DNA of 64,000 nt from contig CAJFCV020000005.1 in NCBI GenBank assembly GCA_904066235.2, forward strand, positions 2,294,001-2,358,000. The letters are read 5' to 3'. Each line of letters opens with the position of its first letter. The stretch's first letter is position 1. The translations under genes and the position numbers were made by a program. This DNA comes from Bursaphelenchus xylophilus. Taxonomy: Eukaryota > Nematoda > Chromadorea > Rhabditida > Aphelenchoididae. The notes below the pieces were generated by a model, which ran no database searches, had not been told where the DNA came from, and saw only the letters and a program-made list of their open reading frames with translations. Shown piece after piece: positions 45,751 to 58,321 of the stretch.

Positions 45751-45841
45751 ATCCCAGTTTAGACCCACATGACCCAGTACAAACCCCCTCATCCAATCTG
45801 AAAGGTGTGGGTTTGATCGGTACTCATTATTTTCCCGACAT

Positions 45842-46400
45842 GTATATGTACTACGTATATAAACATAACACTATTTTTTAGCAACATTCCTTTTTCCATG
45901 AACGCTGATTCAAACCTCTAGCCGAAATCCCGTTCAGTCAGCGTCTTTGGACTGGACCGCCGAGTAAATAAAGATCAACACTTTTTGTGCTCTCCAAATC
46001 TCGGACTTATTTGGAGTCAGTTTATTTGACCTGATCCCCCTTCGGCCTTTGTTTACCCCGCGCATTTTCAAAGGCCAACTTGAAGGGCCTTCAAAAAAGG
46101 GATGGCCATGACATTCAAATCGGCTGGATTAACGGCTAAAATACGAGTTATTTACGTTGGTTTCTTTTGATTTTTTTGAGGGCTTGATTTATATCGGCGG
46201 CTAAAATACAAATTATTTTTTTTTTGATCTTTTAGAAAAAAGTTTTTTTTAAAATTTTTATTGTAAAAAAAGGAAACTCTAAAAAAAGCGTATTTTAAAA
46301 ATTTTGAATTATCTCCGATCCAATACTAATTACTTTGACATGTTTTTATTGAGGTCCCCTAATTTTTATGGAAGAGGGATGGAGATTTATGGGAATTTGA
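45842..46400. other. Intergenic, no gene seen
   Basis: Short ORFs only; two imperfect TAAAATACG-type sites. Confidence 0.4.
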
Positions 46401-46862
46401 GTGGGAAAAATAGAAAGATTTGTTGATTTTTTCGAAATTTTCTTCGAATTTATGTTCCTAAAGTAATTTGAATTTTTAGAAAATAACATACTTTACACAG
46501 TTTTTAGTTTTTTTTACTTTTTTAAAATTTTATCAAAGAGAGCGCGTTCCGTATTTTACAAATTTTTTTTTGTTTTCTGGATTTCTTGATGATTTTTTTA
46601 ATTCTAACTATTTTTTGCATTGTAATTTTCTGATTGTAATACTTCAAAAATTTAGCAATTCGTATTTTACAAAACTATTTTTTTCTTTTTCAGTGATATT
46701 TTTATTTTGTTTCTCTCGAAAGAACTTCACACCTGGCCTCTTTTTTGGCCAATCAAATGGCCATAAAATTTGACGATTAGATCATTTTCTCATCGCTCTT
46801 TTCGCAAAGAGATCAGAGGGATTTCAGAAGAACGGTTAATGTGAGGGAAAGTCGGAATTCGG
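46401..46862. repeat. Direct duplicated block, copy 1 (about 460 bp)
   Basis: Matches 53324-53799 with few differences, from GTGGGAAAAATAGAAAGATT to GTGAGGGAAAGTCGG. Non-coding. Contains CGTATTTTAC at 46550 and 46661; the second site is conserved in copy 2 (53586), the first is mutated there. Confidence 0.9.
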
Positions 46863-47119
46863 TAAAAAATTTTTTGAAGATACTACAGTATAATGCCAGT
46901 TAAAAAAAATTTTTTTTTGTAAAATACGTGTAGTCACAATACTCAAGAATTTCATACGCTATTAGGTAGATTTTTAGTTTAGGTTTTTATGGACTAACTA
47001 GATTTTTTGGCCGAAAATTTGCCAAAACTTAAAAAAAATTTTTTGTGTTTTTAATGCTAAAAATTGCATTTGTTTTAGGTGTAATACAATTTTCTTCAAA
47101 AAAAAATCTTTTTTTCTGC

Positions 47120-47290
47120 TCAAATATCAAAAAGAAATGGCAAAAAAATATGTTTTCTCTGACCATCTCTCCTCATTTTCCGTACTCTCTCCGCTGCAAA
47201 TACCGTTGAATATCTCGGCTTTTGTTACGAAGCTCAAGCTAAGCTTTAGGCAAATTCATTTCTGGCCAAGATAGAAAATTTTTGCCAAGT
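47120..47290. mobile_element. Family-B MITE, core fragment
   Basis: GTTTTCTCTGACCATCTCTC, CGTACTCTCTCCGCTGCAAA and GTTGAATATCTCGGCTTTTG match the B1 core. Confidence 0.6.
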
Positions 47291-49480
47291 TACAAAAAAA
47301 TCTGCGAACTTGGCCTCGGGCAATTTTCACTTGAATTTTTTAAGAAATTTTAGCATGGCGATTTTGTAATTTTTGACTGTAATTTTGAAGCAATAGTATT
47401 TTTAGCTATTGTAAAATACGAAGACTTCTTCTATGATGACTTAAAAAAAATATTGTCCATTTTTTTCTTTAAAAAACAGCAATTTTTTCCTCTCAACCCA
47501 GATTTCGATGTACCCCGCTCAATTTTCAGCTCGGTTGGCTCTCTGCAGCCCTTAACCCTTCAAAAACACATGCCCATCCGGTGCTTCAGAATCCCAAGTT
47601 TTTCGGTTTACGCTTTGGCCCTTCAATTTACGACCGAAACTTCTTTTCCGAACCCAATTTAGCGCCCCAAAGTTTACTGCTTTTTGGGCGCACATGTGCG
47701 GAGGAATCCCGAATTAAAGGCTCTCTGTTTATGGCCAAATATTTTGCCAAGAGCAAATGGGTTGTAAATGCGACGCAAAACGCCTACAGTTGGCTTCGAT
47801 TTGCTGGAATTTCGATTTCTCGGCCATATGGGCAAAATGGGATTTTTTGAAAAAATTGGATTTTTTAAGGATTAGAAGGTAAAATACGGGAAGTAAACGA
47901 TTTGAGCTGCAAAATTAGAGTATTTTACTTTAGATTGTTTATTAAAATTTAAGAATTTTGGTCCAAAATTCATCTTTTTAGCCAAAAAATCATCAAAATC
48001 ATCAACTTTTTGCCTATTCTTGGGCAAAAATGGAAATTTTAATATTATTCTTTCGAATTTTTTCCAAAAAAATCTATTTTTTTATATTACCTAACCTTGA
48101 TATTCCTCCCAACCTTAACCCAAAATTCTCTCAATCGAATCAAAAAAGTCGTTGAGGGAAAAAACGATTACGAAGTGACAGTTTTTATGACCAACGGGGC
48201 TTTTGTAAGCCACCCCGATCTGAATAGATGGCTTTTTAAGGCGCACGAAGGGTGCTCACGAAATCCCTGGGCTCTTATTTGAATAGCCAAAACTTTGGGA
48301 AAATTTTCGGGGTAAAAAGGGATTTTTTGAGTGAAAAGTAATGGAATTACAATTTAAATTTTTTAAAAAGTAGTGCAAAAATTTGTAATGTAAATTTTGG
48401 ATTTTGGCAAAATTTTTAGAGTGATTTTTTTTTGGAATTTTTTTAATTTTTTGAATTTTTGAATAAAAAATTTAAAAAAAATTAAAAATAAAAAAAAAAA
48501 TAAAAAAAAAATTAAAAAAATGTAAACGGTAATTTAAAATTTTTTTCAGATAATAAAACATATTTTTTTGCGAAAAATTCAAAAAAATAACGAAATCTTA
48601 AAGCCAATTTTTTCAATTTGAATTTTTTTCGTATATATAAATTATTTTTTTTCCAATTTTTCCTTCAAAAAATCAAAACTCTCTCTCTTTTTTTTAGTAA
48701 TTTTAATCCTCCTCACATTTCCTTCAACTCCCCAAAAAATCTGGGAAATTGTAAATACTCCTTGGGCAAATAAAAAGCAGTCCCTTCCTTTCTTCCCTCC
48801 CTACTTTTTATTGATATACTACTTCCTTACATTTTAAGAACCTCAATAGTAAAGTTTTCTCATGGTCATTCCTTCAAATGTTTGTTTTATTGCCCTGAGG
48901 GCATTTCAATATTTTTTGGGGTTTTCCAAAAATTTAAAATGTTTTTTAAAGATAAAAATTACTGTGAAGAGCAGGAAAATTTATTTTTTTCATTTTTCAA
49001 AAAATCGCCTCAGGGAATTTAACCCATTTTTTGGTAAAAAAAAATCGTATTTCTTTCCGATTGCCCTTAGGCATCAAGTTTTTTTGACGAAAAAATTTTT
49101 TTCGCCTGTCGTATTATGGAAATGATCGGTTGGGCAAACAAAACTGTGAAGGGAGAAACGAAAACTTTACTAATTTTATGAGTTTACAAGCTGCGAAAAA
49201 GAGGGACGCGTAATATTTCGGGTATGGATAATGGCCGTTTAAGCGTGCAAACGGGAGAAATTATTATTTTAGGTGAGCGGTAGTTGACGGTAGCGAATTT
49301 TTGTAGCATATATGCTAGTTGAAAAGCAGCAAAAAATTTTGAAAATAGAAATTTGCTTGTCTAAAAAAATAAAATTTCTGGTAAAGAAAATGGATATAAT
49401 TTTTTGACCAATCAATTTTAAGAAAATGGATATAATTTTTTGACCAATCAATTTATAAAAATTGTAACTTTTACCTTGAA
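47291..49480. other. Intergenic, no gene supported
   Basis: Somewhat GC-richer at 47.5-47.85 and 48.1-48.28 kb, where single ORFs of 60-90 codons are open but unrecognised. A/T runs lie at 48.42-48.70 kb. There is a 38-bp tandem repeat at about 49382-49460 (GAAAATGGATATAATTTTTT twice). Confidence 0.4.
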
Positions 49481-49484
49481 GTAA

Positions 49485-49640
49485 CAACCGGGATATTCAA
49501 AGATCTTTTTGCGGACAAAAGACTAGGTGAAATGCGTAGAAATAGACGAAAAAATCTTGGCCATGACTTGACAAATTTCGTCCGAAATAAAACCGTTTTA
49601 TTATAGAAGCTCTGTATAGCATACTGTGGGTACAATAGTT
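49485..49640. mobile_element. Family-B MITE, core fragment
   Basis: GGATATTCAAAGATCTTTTT, GTGAAATGCGTAGAAA and TTGGCCATGACTTGACAAAT match the family core in inverse orientation. Confidence 0.55.
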
Positions 49641-49774
49641 GTCCTTTTTCCACTCAAAAACCCCTAGGAAAACGAAGTCTTGGAAATTTTTTATCTGAAT
49701 ACCTTGATGGGGTCTGTAAATTTCAGGCTAAAAATCTTGCATATGTGTTGTCTATTGTATGTACTTTAAACGGT

Positions 49775-49940
49775 CAAAAACAATAAATTTGATAAGCTAC
49801 AATACTTTTTAAATAAAACGATTTTTTGTACAACAAAACCTCTCTATAACAGCTGCTTTCTTTAGTTTCTTCCAGATCGTTATACAAAGCTTTAAAAGTT
49901 ATCATATTTTTTTGTACAGAGGTTTAATTGTCATCATATT
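49775..49940. repeat. Family-D repeat
   Basis: CAACAAAACCTCTCTATAAC, GATCGTTATACAAAGC and GTACAGAGGTTTAATTG. Confidence 0.6.
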
Positions 49941-52051
49941 GTTTTTAGCAAAATTGATTTTAAGCGTTCTATACTTTATCAATATTCCATACCGTCTTCA
50001 ACTCCTCTGACCCCGTAATTACCCCCTTAATTATAAAGTAAATGTTATTCCAGCCCCTTTCTCCCCGCGTTTCGCCCGCTCCACCATCAATCAGAATTTG
50101 TGACAAAATCGGAAGGTCATAAACGAGATTAATATTTGATTATGATGAATGAATTGGATTTGGAATGGGGAGGAAAGAAAAGGCCGGGACGAAACGTGGG
50201 TCATCGAGATTTTTGCGATTTTTTGAATAGTATGGGAATGGCTGTTATCAGCGAGTTGCGCAAATATTACATTATTACGCACTTGTTTGATAATGGATTA
50301 GATAATGGCTGTTGGTTGTGTAAACAGGCTTGGCAGGTCATTCGAAGGGAATTTGGAGATGATGTATTTTTTTTATTTTTTGGATGAATTTTTATTATTA
50401 TTTTTTTGAGAATTTAAAAAGTTAAAAAAAAGTTTTCTTGGATTGCCAAAGAATAAAAAAAATTGAGATTTTTAGAAGAAAAAATCCTAAAAATTCAAAA
50501 TTTTTTTTTGATATTTTTTGGACAGAAAATTGATATCCTGTTTAAATTGTGTACCAGACAAACATGGAGACTTCGTATTTTACAAAAATTTACAAAAAAA
50601 AAATTTTTTTTATTTTTTTTTTGATTGAAAATTTTATTCATCGAACTTCACCACATCGTATTTTACCCTCCAAAAACTCTTCCTCCGTATTTCATAATTG
50701 CCTTATCCCCTCAAAAAAAAGTCGCGCCAATTATTCGCGACTTTTTCTCGCGAAACAAAAGGACAATGCGGCAAAAATGGGTGTTTTGATTTTTCCGGTA
50801 GCCCGACAAAAGTAATGCATTCTGGAAAGGTTATGAGCTGTTTTATGAGGTGAGGGCGGCGGAAATTGGCTTTGAGGGGAAGCGATGGGAAAATTGCCGT
50901 CATATGGGGGAGACATTGGATAGTAGTGTATGTTATAATATATGTATGGTATGATATGGAATTTTTTTTGATTTTTTATATTTTTAAAAATTTTAGAGTT
51001 CTTCAAAATTAATCGTAAAAAAATATAAAAAAAAAGATTAAAATATTTCTTAATGATTGAAATATTTTTTTTGCTATTTTTTGTGATTTTTATCATTTTT
51101 TTATTTGAGTGTTTTTTCGTTTTTTTTGATTTTTAAAAATTTTAGAGTTCTTCAAAATTAACCGTAATATATTTTTTAATGATTGAAATATTTTTTTATT
51201 TTTTTGTTATTTTTTTGTGACTTATATTATTTTTTTGTTATTTTTTTGATTTTTAAAAAATTTTATTGAACTTTTGACCATATAGGAACTTGGCTGAGCG
51301 TATTTTACACTTTAAAATTTGCCATTTCCAATTGTAAAATAAAATTTAAAATTATTAAATAAAATAATAATAATTTAATTAAATAATTACATAATAATTT
51401 TTTAATTAAAATTTAAAATAAAATAAAATAAAATTTAAAAAAAAAAATTTTTATTAATTCGTTTTTTTATTTTTTAAAAAAAATTATTAATTTATTTTTT
51501 TTTATTTTAAAATTTTATTTTTTTTTTATTTTTTTAAAGATTTTTTTCGAGAAAATTCGCCATCCGCCCGTATTTTACCTCCACCCCTAATATTCCCCAT
51601 TTCCAGCCGAATTCATCAACGGAATCAACCTTCATATTCCTGTAAATCCATCATCGCCGGTTTCATCAAAGATTTTTCGCGCTCTAATAGTCATTTATGT
51701 CATGATTATTCCCTTCACGGATACCTCTTTAGACGCGTGAACTTTATCTGCGCGAATCTCTCGAGGCGCTGCAAAAAGGGGAATACCGACAAAACTCTTC
51801 ACGGATCCGATTGTTTTCACCTTGAAGATTCGAGCAAATTGGGGGTTTTCGGAGAATATAGAAACTGGAGAGGATAGACTATTTGCCTGAGGGTAATATT
51901 TTTTATTTTTATGGGAATTTCTGATGTTTTGAGGGAAAAATTTTTTTGATTAAAAAATTAAAAAATAAGAAAATTACATAAAAAATGAAAAAAAAATATA
52001 TATATATATTTTTTTATTTTTTAAAGTTTATTTTGAAAATTAATAGCTTTA
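49941..52051. other. AT-rich intergenic DNA, no gene supported
   Basis: Very AT-rich at 50.38-50.64 and 50.94-51.55 kb (TTTTTA and AATAA runs, with a partial internal duplication at about 50.99-51.26 kb). Exact CGTATTTTAC sites lie at 50574, 50657, 51299 and 51569. An 83-codon frame at 50136 is unrecognised. Confidence 0.5.
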
Positions 52052-52053
52052 TA

Positions 52054-53282
52054 CAGGGTGACCCAAAATAACGGAGACAAATCTTTAAAGGTCCCACCGC
52101 GAAAACCGGGGGTTAGAGAAACATAAGCGACAACGGGTAATATTCTATAACACCTCCTCTATAATCCACGAAAATTTGGTGGAACCATCTTGACGCAGAA
52201 AAAAGTTACAGCTTAGCAAAGATGCCTTGCGCCGTTTTTTGGCCTTCAAGTTTGGTTCCCGTGTTTTGCGTAGAGCCTGGCTGTACTACAGTTGCAGAAA
52301 TAGCAAGTTCATTTGTTTTGTTAGACTACTATGCCCCTAAGAAAGCAGTTGCGTAGGTTTTTGGGCTACGGTTTTTATTTCTACGGTGGTACCAATCTCA
52401 ACATTCAAGATTGCCATTTTTTCCAAGTTTTTTCTATAAAAAATTCAGTTTTTTTCGAATAAAGCTAAAACCGCTAGTACGTGTTTTATTCATTAATACA
52501 ATGATTCTGAAAAAAGCTGGTATTGCTTGCTGGTTGCAACAGCTTTTCCTTACAAGTTTCTCGCCCAGAACCTCCCCATGGCACGCGGCTTTGAGAAAGA
52601 TGGGTTATCGATAACAGAATGACATGATAGATAAAAATGGTGCATTATGCTCTTGCACACTTATGAATACGACTCTTGAGAATCAGCCTAGGGCACTTTC
52701 GGTCTTTATGTGTCACCGGCTTGACCGGTATTTCGCCTAAGGCAAGAATAAGGCAGAATTCTAGTGATTACCAAATGGAATTCCGTGGCAGTTACAAAAT
52801 GTTTCTCTTTTGCTTTTATGGTGTTCCTTTAATCATGTTCTAGTAACTCATATTTCATTTTGCCTTATCTAACACTCAAACTCCTTCTTACGCTTACATT
52901 TTCAAAAAAGGCCGATTTTTGCACTTCAACTGCCTGAAAATACTCGGCTGTAACTTTTGAACCATCGATAGTTAAGCTCAGTACGATTGCTCATTTTAAA
53001 GGCCTTATTATGGTAATTAATCACAGCAAATCTCAACCTCTTCCGAGTTTTCTTTTTTGAGTAAGGCAGCTTTATTGTAAAAAGACCCCACGGGCAGAAG
53101 GGTCCGAGTCAACCGGATATATCGATGTCGTTCAAGGCAGAAGAGCGTCGTACAAGAAAACTTCCGGTATATAAAACTACCCTAACGTGGTACTGTAGTA
53201 TAAATAAGGAGTCACTCATGAATCTTAATAAGTCGCAGAAAAAACGAGAAATCTTTTGTCTCCGTTATTTTGGGTCACCCTG
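52054..53282. mobile_element. Mariner-like non-autonomous element, 1.23 kb
   Basis: TA-CAGGGTGACCCAAAATAACG at the left and the inverse CGTTATTTTGGGTCACCCTG-TA at the right, with at least 26 bp of perfect inverted end. TA duplication and the GGGTG-CCCAAAA ends fit the Tc1/mariner superfamily. No transposase frame is present; the longest ORF (67 codons) is unrelated. Confidence 0.88.
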
Positions 53283-53323
53283 TAAAAAAAAAAAAAAAAA
53301 AAATTTTACGAACTTTTTCAATG

Positions 53324-53799
53324 GTGGGAAAAACAGAAAGATTTGTTGATTTTTTTGAAATTTTCTTCGAATTTATGTTCCTAAAGTAATTTCAATTCTT
53401 AAAAAGTAACATACTTTACAAAGTTTTTAGTTTTTTTTACTTTTTTTAAAATTTACTTAAGGAAAGCGCCTTCGGTATTTTACAAAATTTTTTTTGTTTT
53501 CTGGATATCTTGACGATTTTTTTTAAGTTTGACTATTTTTTACATTGTAATTTTCTGATCGTAATTCTTTAAGAATTCGGTAATTCGTATTTTACAAAAC
53601 TATTTTTTTTTTGCTTTCAGAATTTTTCAGTGATATTTTTATTTTGTTTCTCTCGAAAGAACTTCACACCTGGCCTCTTTTTTGGCCAATCAAAGGGCCA
53701 TAAAATTTGACGATTAGATCATTTTCTCATCGCTCTTTTCGCAAAGAGATCAGAGGGATTTCAGAAGAACGGATAATGTGAGGAAAAGTCGGGATTTGG
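53324..53799. repeat. Direct duplicated block, copy 2 (about 475 bp)
   Basis: Matches 46401-46862. It begins about 40 bases after the right end of the mariner-like element. Confidence 0.9.
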
Positions 53800-55430
53800 C
53801 CAAAACTTTGGAGCAATAAAAAACATACTGCCGTTTTTTTTGAAATTTCTTTAATGTAAAATACGAGGAAATACTCTACAAAAATTTATGTAAAGAAATT
53901 ATTTTTTCTTCTTGTTTATTAACAAAACATGACAATGCCGAAAAAATACCACTCTAAAATGGTGGGGTTTGTTTTGAGAACCCTCATTTTTATCTTTTTT
54001 TTTGAGTGTGTATGAGTAATGGTGGGAAGAAACATTAAAACACATCTCTGTTGAATTTTTTATAGTCTTTTATGGACATTGATTTTTATTTTCCTTGCAA
54101 AAAAAATAAAAAATCCGGAAATTTTCCGGATTTTTTGGAAATTTTCGTACAACGAAATCTCTCTATTACAAACAATTTTAAGCGGTTTAAAACTCAAATT
54201 TAGAGTAAAAAGAAAAGTCTGCACAACAAAACCTTTCTATTACAAATTTATTTTGGTCGATTTTGATTGTTTTTTAAAAAGTTTTCACTGTAATATCATT
54301 GTGAAAACTATTTTTTGCGTTCTAATTTTTTAAACATTGTCTTTGCCGTCGTATTTTAAAAACTCAAAAAATCTTTTTACCACCCTTTTTTCACTTTTCC
54401 ATCCAAAAAATTACAGTACCCTCTTCATTTCTAACCCTTTTACCCTTTTACAAACCCCTCAACCCGCCGTCTTTCCCCCCACTTCTCACCGCAGTAATTT
54501 ATTCCGAAGGTTGAGTGGCTACTTTAAGAACTCATTTCTCATCCCGAAAAAATGATCTGGCCACTTTTCTTGCCCATTCCTTGCCTTTGATTTTACACCG
54601 CCTTCTTACCTGTCGCGCACCAAAGAATGCCGCAAAAAAGAATTTTTTTGGGCGGAAAGGGGCTCGGGAATTAGCGGGATTTAATTGGCTTGGTTAATTA
54701 AGACGAGCGGGAAGAATTTTAAGGCGTAACGGGGTTTGCGGGTTTTTGGGTTTGTTTTTGAAGGGTTTTTGAAGTTATATTGGGACTTTTTTTTTGATTT
54801 TTATGCCATTTAAAATTTGAAAATGACATGAGAGGTGAGTCGCTCGTATTTTACACAAATTTTTTAATGTTAAATTTAGTTTTATAATAGCAAAATAATT
54901 TTTTTGTTGAAATTTTTCTATTTTTTTTATCTTTTTGACATTTTTATACTTAACCTGTTGTTTACTGCGTATTTTACACAACGTTTAAAAAAAATTTTTT
55001 TTTTCTGACATGAATCAAGAAAATATTGCAAAATTTTTCATCGTATAACTTGTCTCTTAACGATTCAGCGAGGAATAAAAAAATTTATCAAGTATTTTAA
55101 TCTAAACCTAGCACATTTTCGACTACTTTCAGCAATTTTTCAGCTTGATGCACAATGCCAAATTATTGGCTATGCCTTCTAAGCCAAACCTAGGACATGT
55201 TTCATCGTATAAAATGTCATAAGCTCCTTAAAAATTAAAATCAAGCTTTGTAAAAGCTTGTAATTTTTTCAAGCGGTATCTACGATAAATAATTGTAAAA
55301 TTTTATATACCAAATCATAAAATATGTCGTGTTAAGCCCGATTTCAAGGTCAAACCCCTCATTTTAATTTTACTTTTCCCTCAATTTTCGATTTCATTAT
55401 AACAAAAAGTCTTGAGGGGATTCTGAATAG
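53800..55430. other. AT-rich intergenic DNA, no gene supported
   Basis: Family-D repeat at about 54140-54320. CGTATTTTAC-type sites at 53856, 54845 and 54968. The GC-richer part at 54.4-54.7 kb has open frames without family resemblance. Confidence 0.45.
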
Positions 55431-55940
55431 GAATGCCGTCGATCACGCAACCCATTCAGAAATACACAAAGGGATTCCCTTTCAAATCGAGCCGAAACTT
55501 AATTTGAACGCAGCGAAATATTATAATTTGAACAAAAAGGGAGGCAAATCTTAAAGTGGAGGCTGGAAATTAGTCGAAAAAATATTGCAAGGCATTTTTG
55601 GGATTTATTGAAATATAAAAAAAATTTTTATTTTTTCAACAAAATTTTTTTTATTTTTTTATGAAAAAATGATTGTAGATTTTTTTCGACATTTCTCTAT
55701 TTTTTTGATAAGATTTTTTTATTTATTTACCTAAAAAATAATTTTATTTTTTAAGAATTTTGATAAAATTTATGATAATCCAAAAACAGTCACCCGGATG
55801 TTTTTCCAGAAAACACAATGACAGTTATGTAAACCGCGCCAATGAATAATATTTGCACATTACGCAAGGGCTGATAAAACGTTTATATCCGTGAGGGAAA
55901 GGCGAAATGAAGCTTAGTATTTATAGATTTTATGGGAAGA
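55430..55940. repeat. GH16 upstream duplicated block, copy 2
   Basis: Paralogous to 30790-31560 but without the inserted family-B MITE, so it shows the pre-insertion state. Confidence 0.75.
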
Positions 55941-56202
55941 GTGAACTAAAAAACAGAGGAAGCACTACTATAATATTATATTATACAGTTGTATCGTTTC
56001 GATTTTAATCGAGTAAAAAGTGAATTCAAAACAACGGTTGATGTGTCAAGATTCCACAAACACTGCCCCGAATCCGCTGCAAACTTTGCTATCTGACTCA
56101 TCGCACCACAGTCATTGCTGTTTATTACACTGCAATTCTAAGAAAGCACTTGCTCAAGAAATGAATTAACAAAATGAATAAACTTCCGACCACGGCCTTT
56201 TT

Positions 56203-56230
56203 CGGTCAACAAATTTTGACGGTGTAAAAG
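56203..56230 (+). promoter_or_regulatory. Damaged promoter of GH16 copy 2
   Basis: The inverted repeat CGGTCAA...TTGACGG is kept, but the TATA box reads TGTAAAAG (56223-56230) where copies 1 and 3 have TATAAAAG. The leader is also about 20 bases shorter. Confidence 0.65.
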
Positions 56231-56290
56231 CCCGACCAAAAATTTCGGATTCTCACAACGAGAGTTGTCATTGCCTGCTGTTTGGTGTCG

Positions 56291-57387
56291 ATGGCGTCCA
56301 CCCGAGTCATTTGGGAAGAGGACTTCAACAGTTTGGACACTAGCAAGTGGAATGTCGAGACCGGGTTTGGATGGAACTCGGAGTTGCAGTGTTATACGAC
56401 CAGCAGCAATAACGTGAGAGTTGAGAACGGCAACTTGGTGATTGAGGCGAGAAGAGAGAATGTGGATGGATGTTCGTTCACTTCCGGAAGAATAAATACT
56501 CGTGGAAAGTTCGAGTTCAAGTAAGTCAGGGCGCAGCTAGCGGCACTTGGAATCTACAAAATTTTAAAAACTGGATTTTTCTCGACCTACTACACCACAG
56601 AGAACGCTATTTGCCGACCAAAATCTTTCAGTTGCTGATATGCGGTTAATCCAGGGCGCAGCTCGCCAACCAAAAAATCCGCCTAGCGACGTTTAACGTA
56701 AATCTAACACAGCTGAAAAAGTCAAATGTCCCACTACGACATTCGCAAAACCGATTTGAACGATAAAATTTGGTCTATTCGCTGATCCTAGGGCGCAGTT
56801 TGCCAAAACTCAAACTTGCTAGAAGTGGGCCGGAGGCTCCCACAAATTGCTTACGATGGCTTGTAAAGGAAGAAAACTAAAAACAAAAATTACAACGCCA
56901 TCTCTTCAGGTACGGCACCATCGAAGCCAGAATCAAGCTCCCCAACCTGGCCAACGGCCTGTGGCCCGCGTTCTGGATGCTCGGCGCCGAATCCGACTGG
57001 CCCGACCAAGGAGAGATGGACATCATGGAAGCAGGAGCCGCTGACGCTATTGCCGCCGGCAATGTGAACAAAAAGATCCTCGGCACCATCCACTGGAGCA
57101 ACAACGGCCCACATTCCCACGGGACCAATTATGTCGCTCCCATCGACCTGACCACCGACTTCCACATCTACAAACTCACCTGGACCCAATCGGAGATCAA
57201 GATGTTCATCGACGACATCCAATACATGGTCTTCGACATTACTCCATTGCCCGTTTTCCATAAGAATTTCTACGTCCTCTTGAATTTGGCTGTCGGTGGA
57301 TGCTTCCCCAATATTTATGATCCCGGAGCTGTCACTGCCCCATTGCCAGCCCAAATGCTGGTCGACTACATAAAGGTCACTCAGTAA
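56291..57387 (+). CDS. GH16 beta-glucanase copy 2, start codon lost, likely silent
   Basis: Exons run to 56520 and then 56910-57387. The frame is open from the position of the ancestral start (56258) to the stop, 246 codons, but that start reads ACG where copies 1 and 3 have ATG. The first in-frame ATG is at 56291. It would give about 235 residues without the signal peptide, hence a cytosolic protein. The signal region is also altered (VSMASTRV against VSTALAGV). The catalytic GEMDIMEA is intact, and splice sites and AATAAA are kept. There are three small in-frame losses: two residues after VETG, one before WPDQGE and one in NGPHSHG. With the mutated TATA box this looks like an early pseudogene. 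Start at a non-AUG codon cannot be excluded. Confidence 0.7.
56529..56804 (+). repeat. Intronic GGGCGCAGCTCGCC units, GH16 copy 2
   Basis: Three copies at 56529 (GGGCGCAGCTAGCG), 56654 (GGGCGCAGCTCGCC) and 56791 (GGGCGCAGTTTGCC). Confidence 0.8.
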
Positions 57388-58321
57388 AAACGTTGTAGTT
57401 TTTGGTGCATTCAATAAATTAATTTATTCCGTCAAAGGAAGTGCATTTTTTGAGGGACTCTTGGAACTAAAAGTGTTATATCTCAGTGCTTGATGTGATA
57501 TACGACTTAATTTTTTTGTTGATGCCTCTGGGCACTGTGAGATTCCATTGTGCCAAGTGTCGCCAAAATCGAAAACTCAAAAAGCCTAATTTTTGAGATT
57601 TTAGATTTTTTCCTCAAAAAATCTCTAAAAATTTTGAAAAATCAATATTACTGTATGTTATAGGTACTGCACAAACCCAGAATGTCTTCTAAATTACAGC
57701 CAGTGCTCTGTTTTCCCAATAACCGCCAATCCGACCTTATCCAACATCGTCTTTGACAGGTATGTCCTAAATTTTCTAAAAATCCAAGGCTTACAACAAT
57801 AACAAAACATATTTATTTAGGATACGATATTTTTAGCCAATGATATAATATTTCCGGACTTCGAAACCACACCAAAAATTTTTCCTGCCCTATCAACAAA
57901 AACACATGTGAGTTCTTCGAATCTCCGCAATAACCAATGAAGATCATTCCGAAAATTTTGTAATCACAAACAACATTACTATTGTGTGCACAATTTGATT
58001 CCTGGTAAAATATCAAAAATCCTTTGGATTTGAATAGCAATTTTTGCATTTCTGTTTCTCGCCCACAAACTGAAATTTTCGAAGAATTGAGGTTCGAAAA
58101 ATCTAAAAAATTCGTTGAATCCGCTGCTGTTTGAACATCTGAGCCGCCGGAATGTTTGTGACATGCCTGAGGGCAAGAGTCAAAAAATCAAACCAAAAAA
58201 ATAAATTTTCGTTCGAAATAGAACGTGTTGTGTTTGAATAATCGGCCTGCGGCGCTTCATACTGTTTGAACGTTTTTGTTTCGTCGAACCGCCACTTCCG
58301 ACCCACGGCCAGCCCCTTTTT
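57388..58321. other. Intergenic between GH16 copies 2 and 3
   Basis: The first 170 bases repeat the conserved GH16 3' flank. The block at 57690-57770 (ATCCAACATCGTCTTTGACA) recurs at 61680-61742 after copy 3 and its inserted fold-back. 57980-58060 matches the flank of copy 1 at about 31650-31740. No gene is seen. Confidence 0.6.

Larger units (their letters stand above)
45120..45841. mobile_element. Family-C MITE C5 enlarged by nested insertions
   Basis: Left end CAGTCTGTCGGGAAAATATT at 45120, right end ATTATTTTCCCGACA at 45827-45841. Between them lie a family-A half (45287-45346) and a rearranged mariner piece, so the normally 152-bp unit spans 722 bp. Confidence 0.7.

Noticed and set aside
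48097..48282. 61-codon ORF with coding-like residues
   Set aside because: Single short frame without splice context or recognised family.
52411..52614. 67-codon ORF as transposase of the mariner-like element
   Set aside because: No resemblance to a transposase and far too short; the element is non-autonomous.
56890..57414. Minus-strand ORF of 174 codons, and similar ones at 32883-33365 and 59046-59480
   Set aside because: Antisense shadows of the GH16 second exons; the repetition in three paralogues comes from the sense gene.
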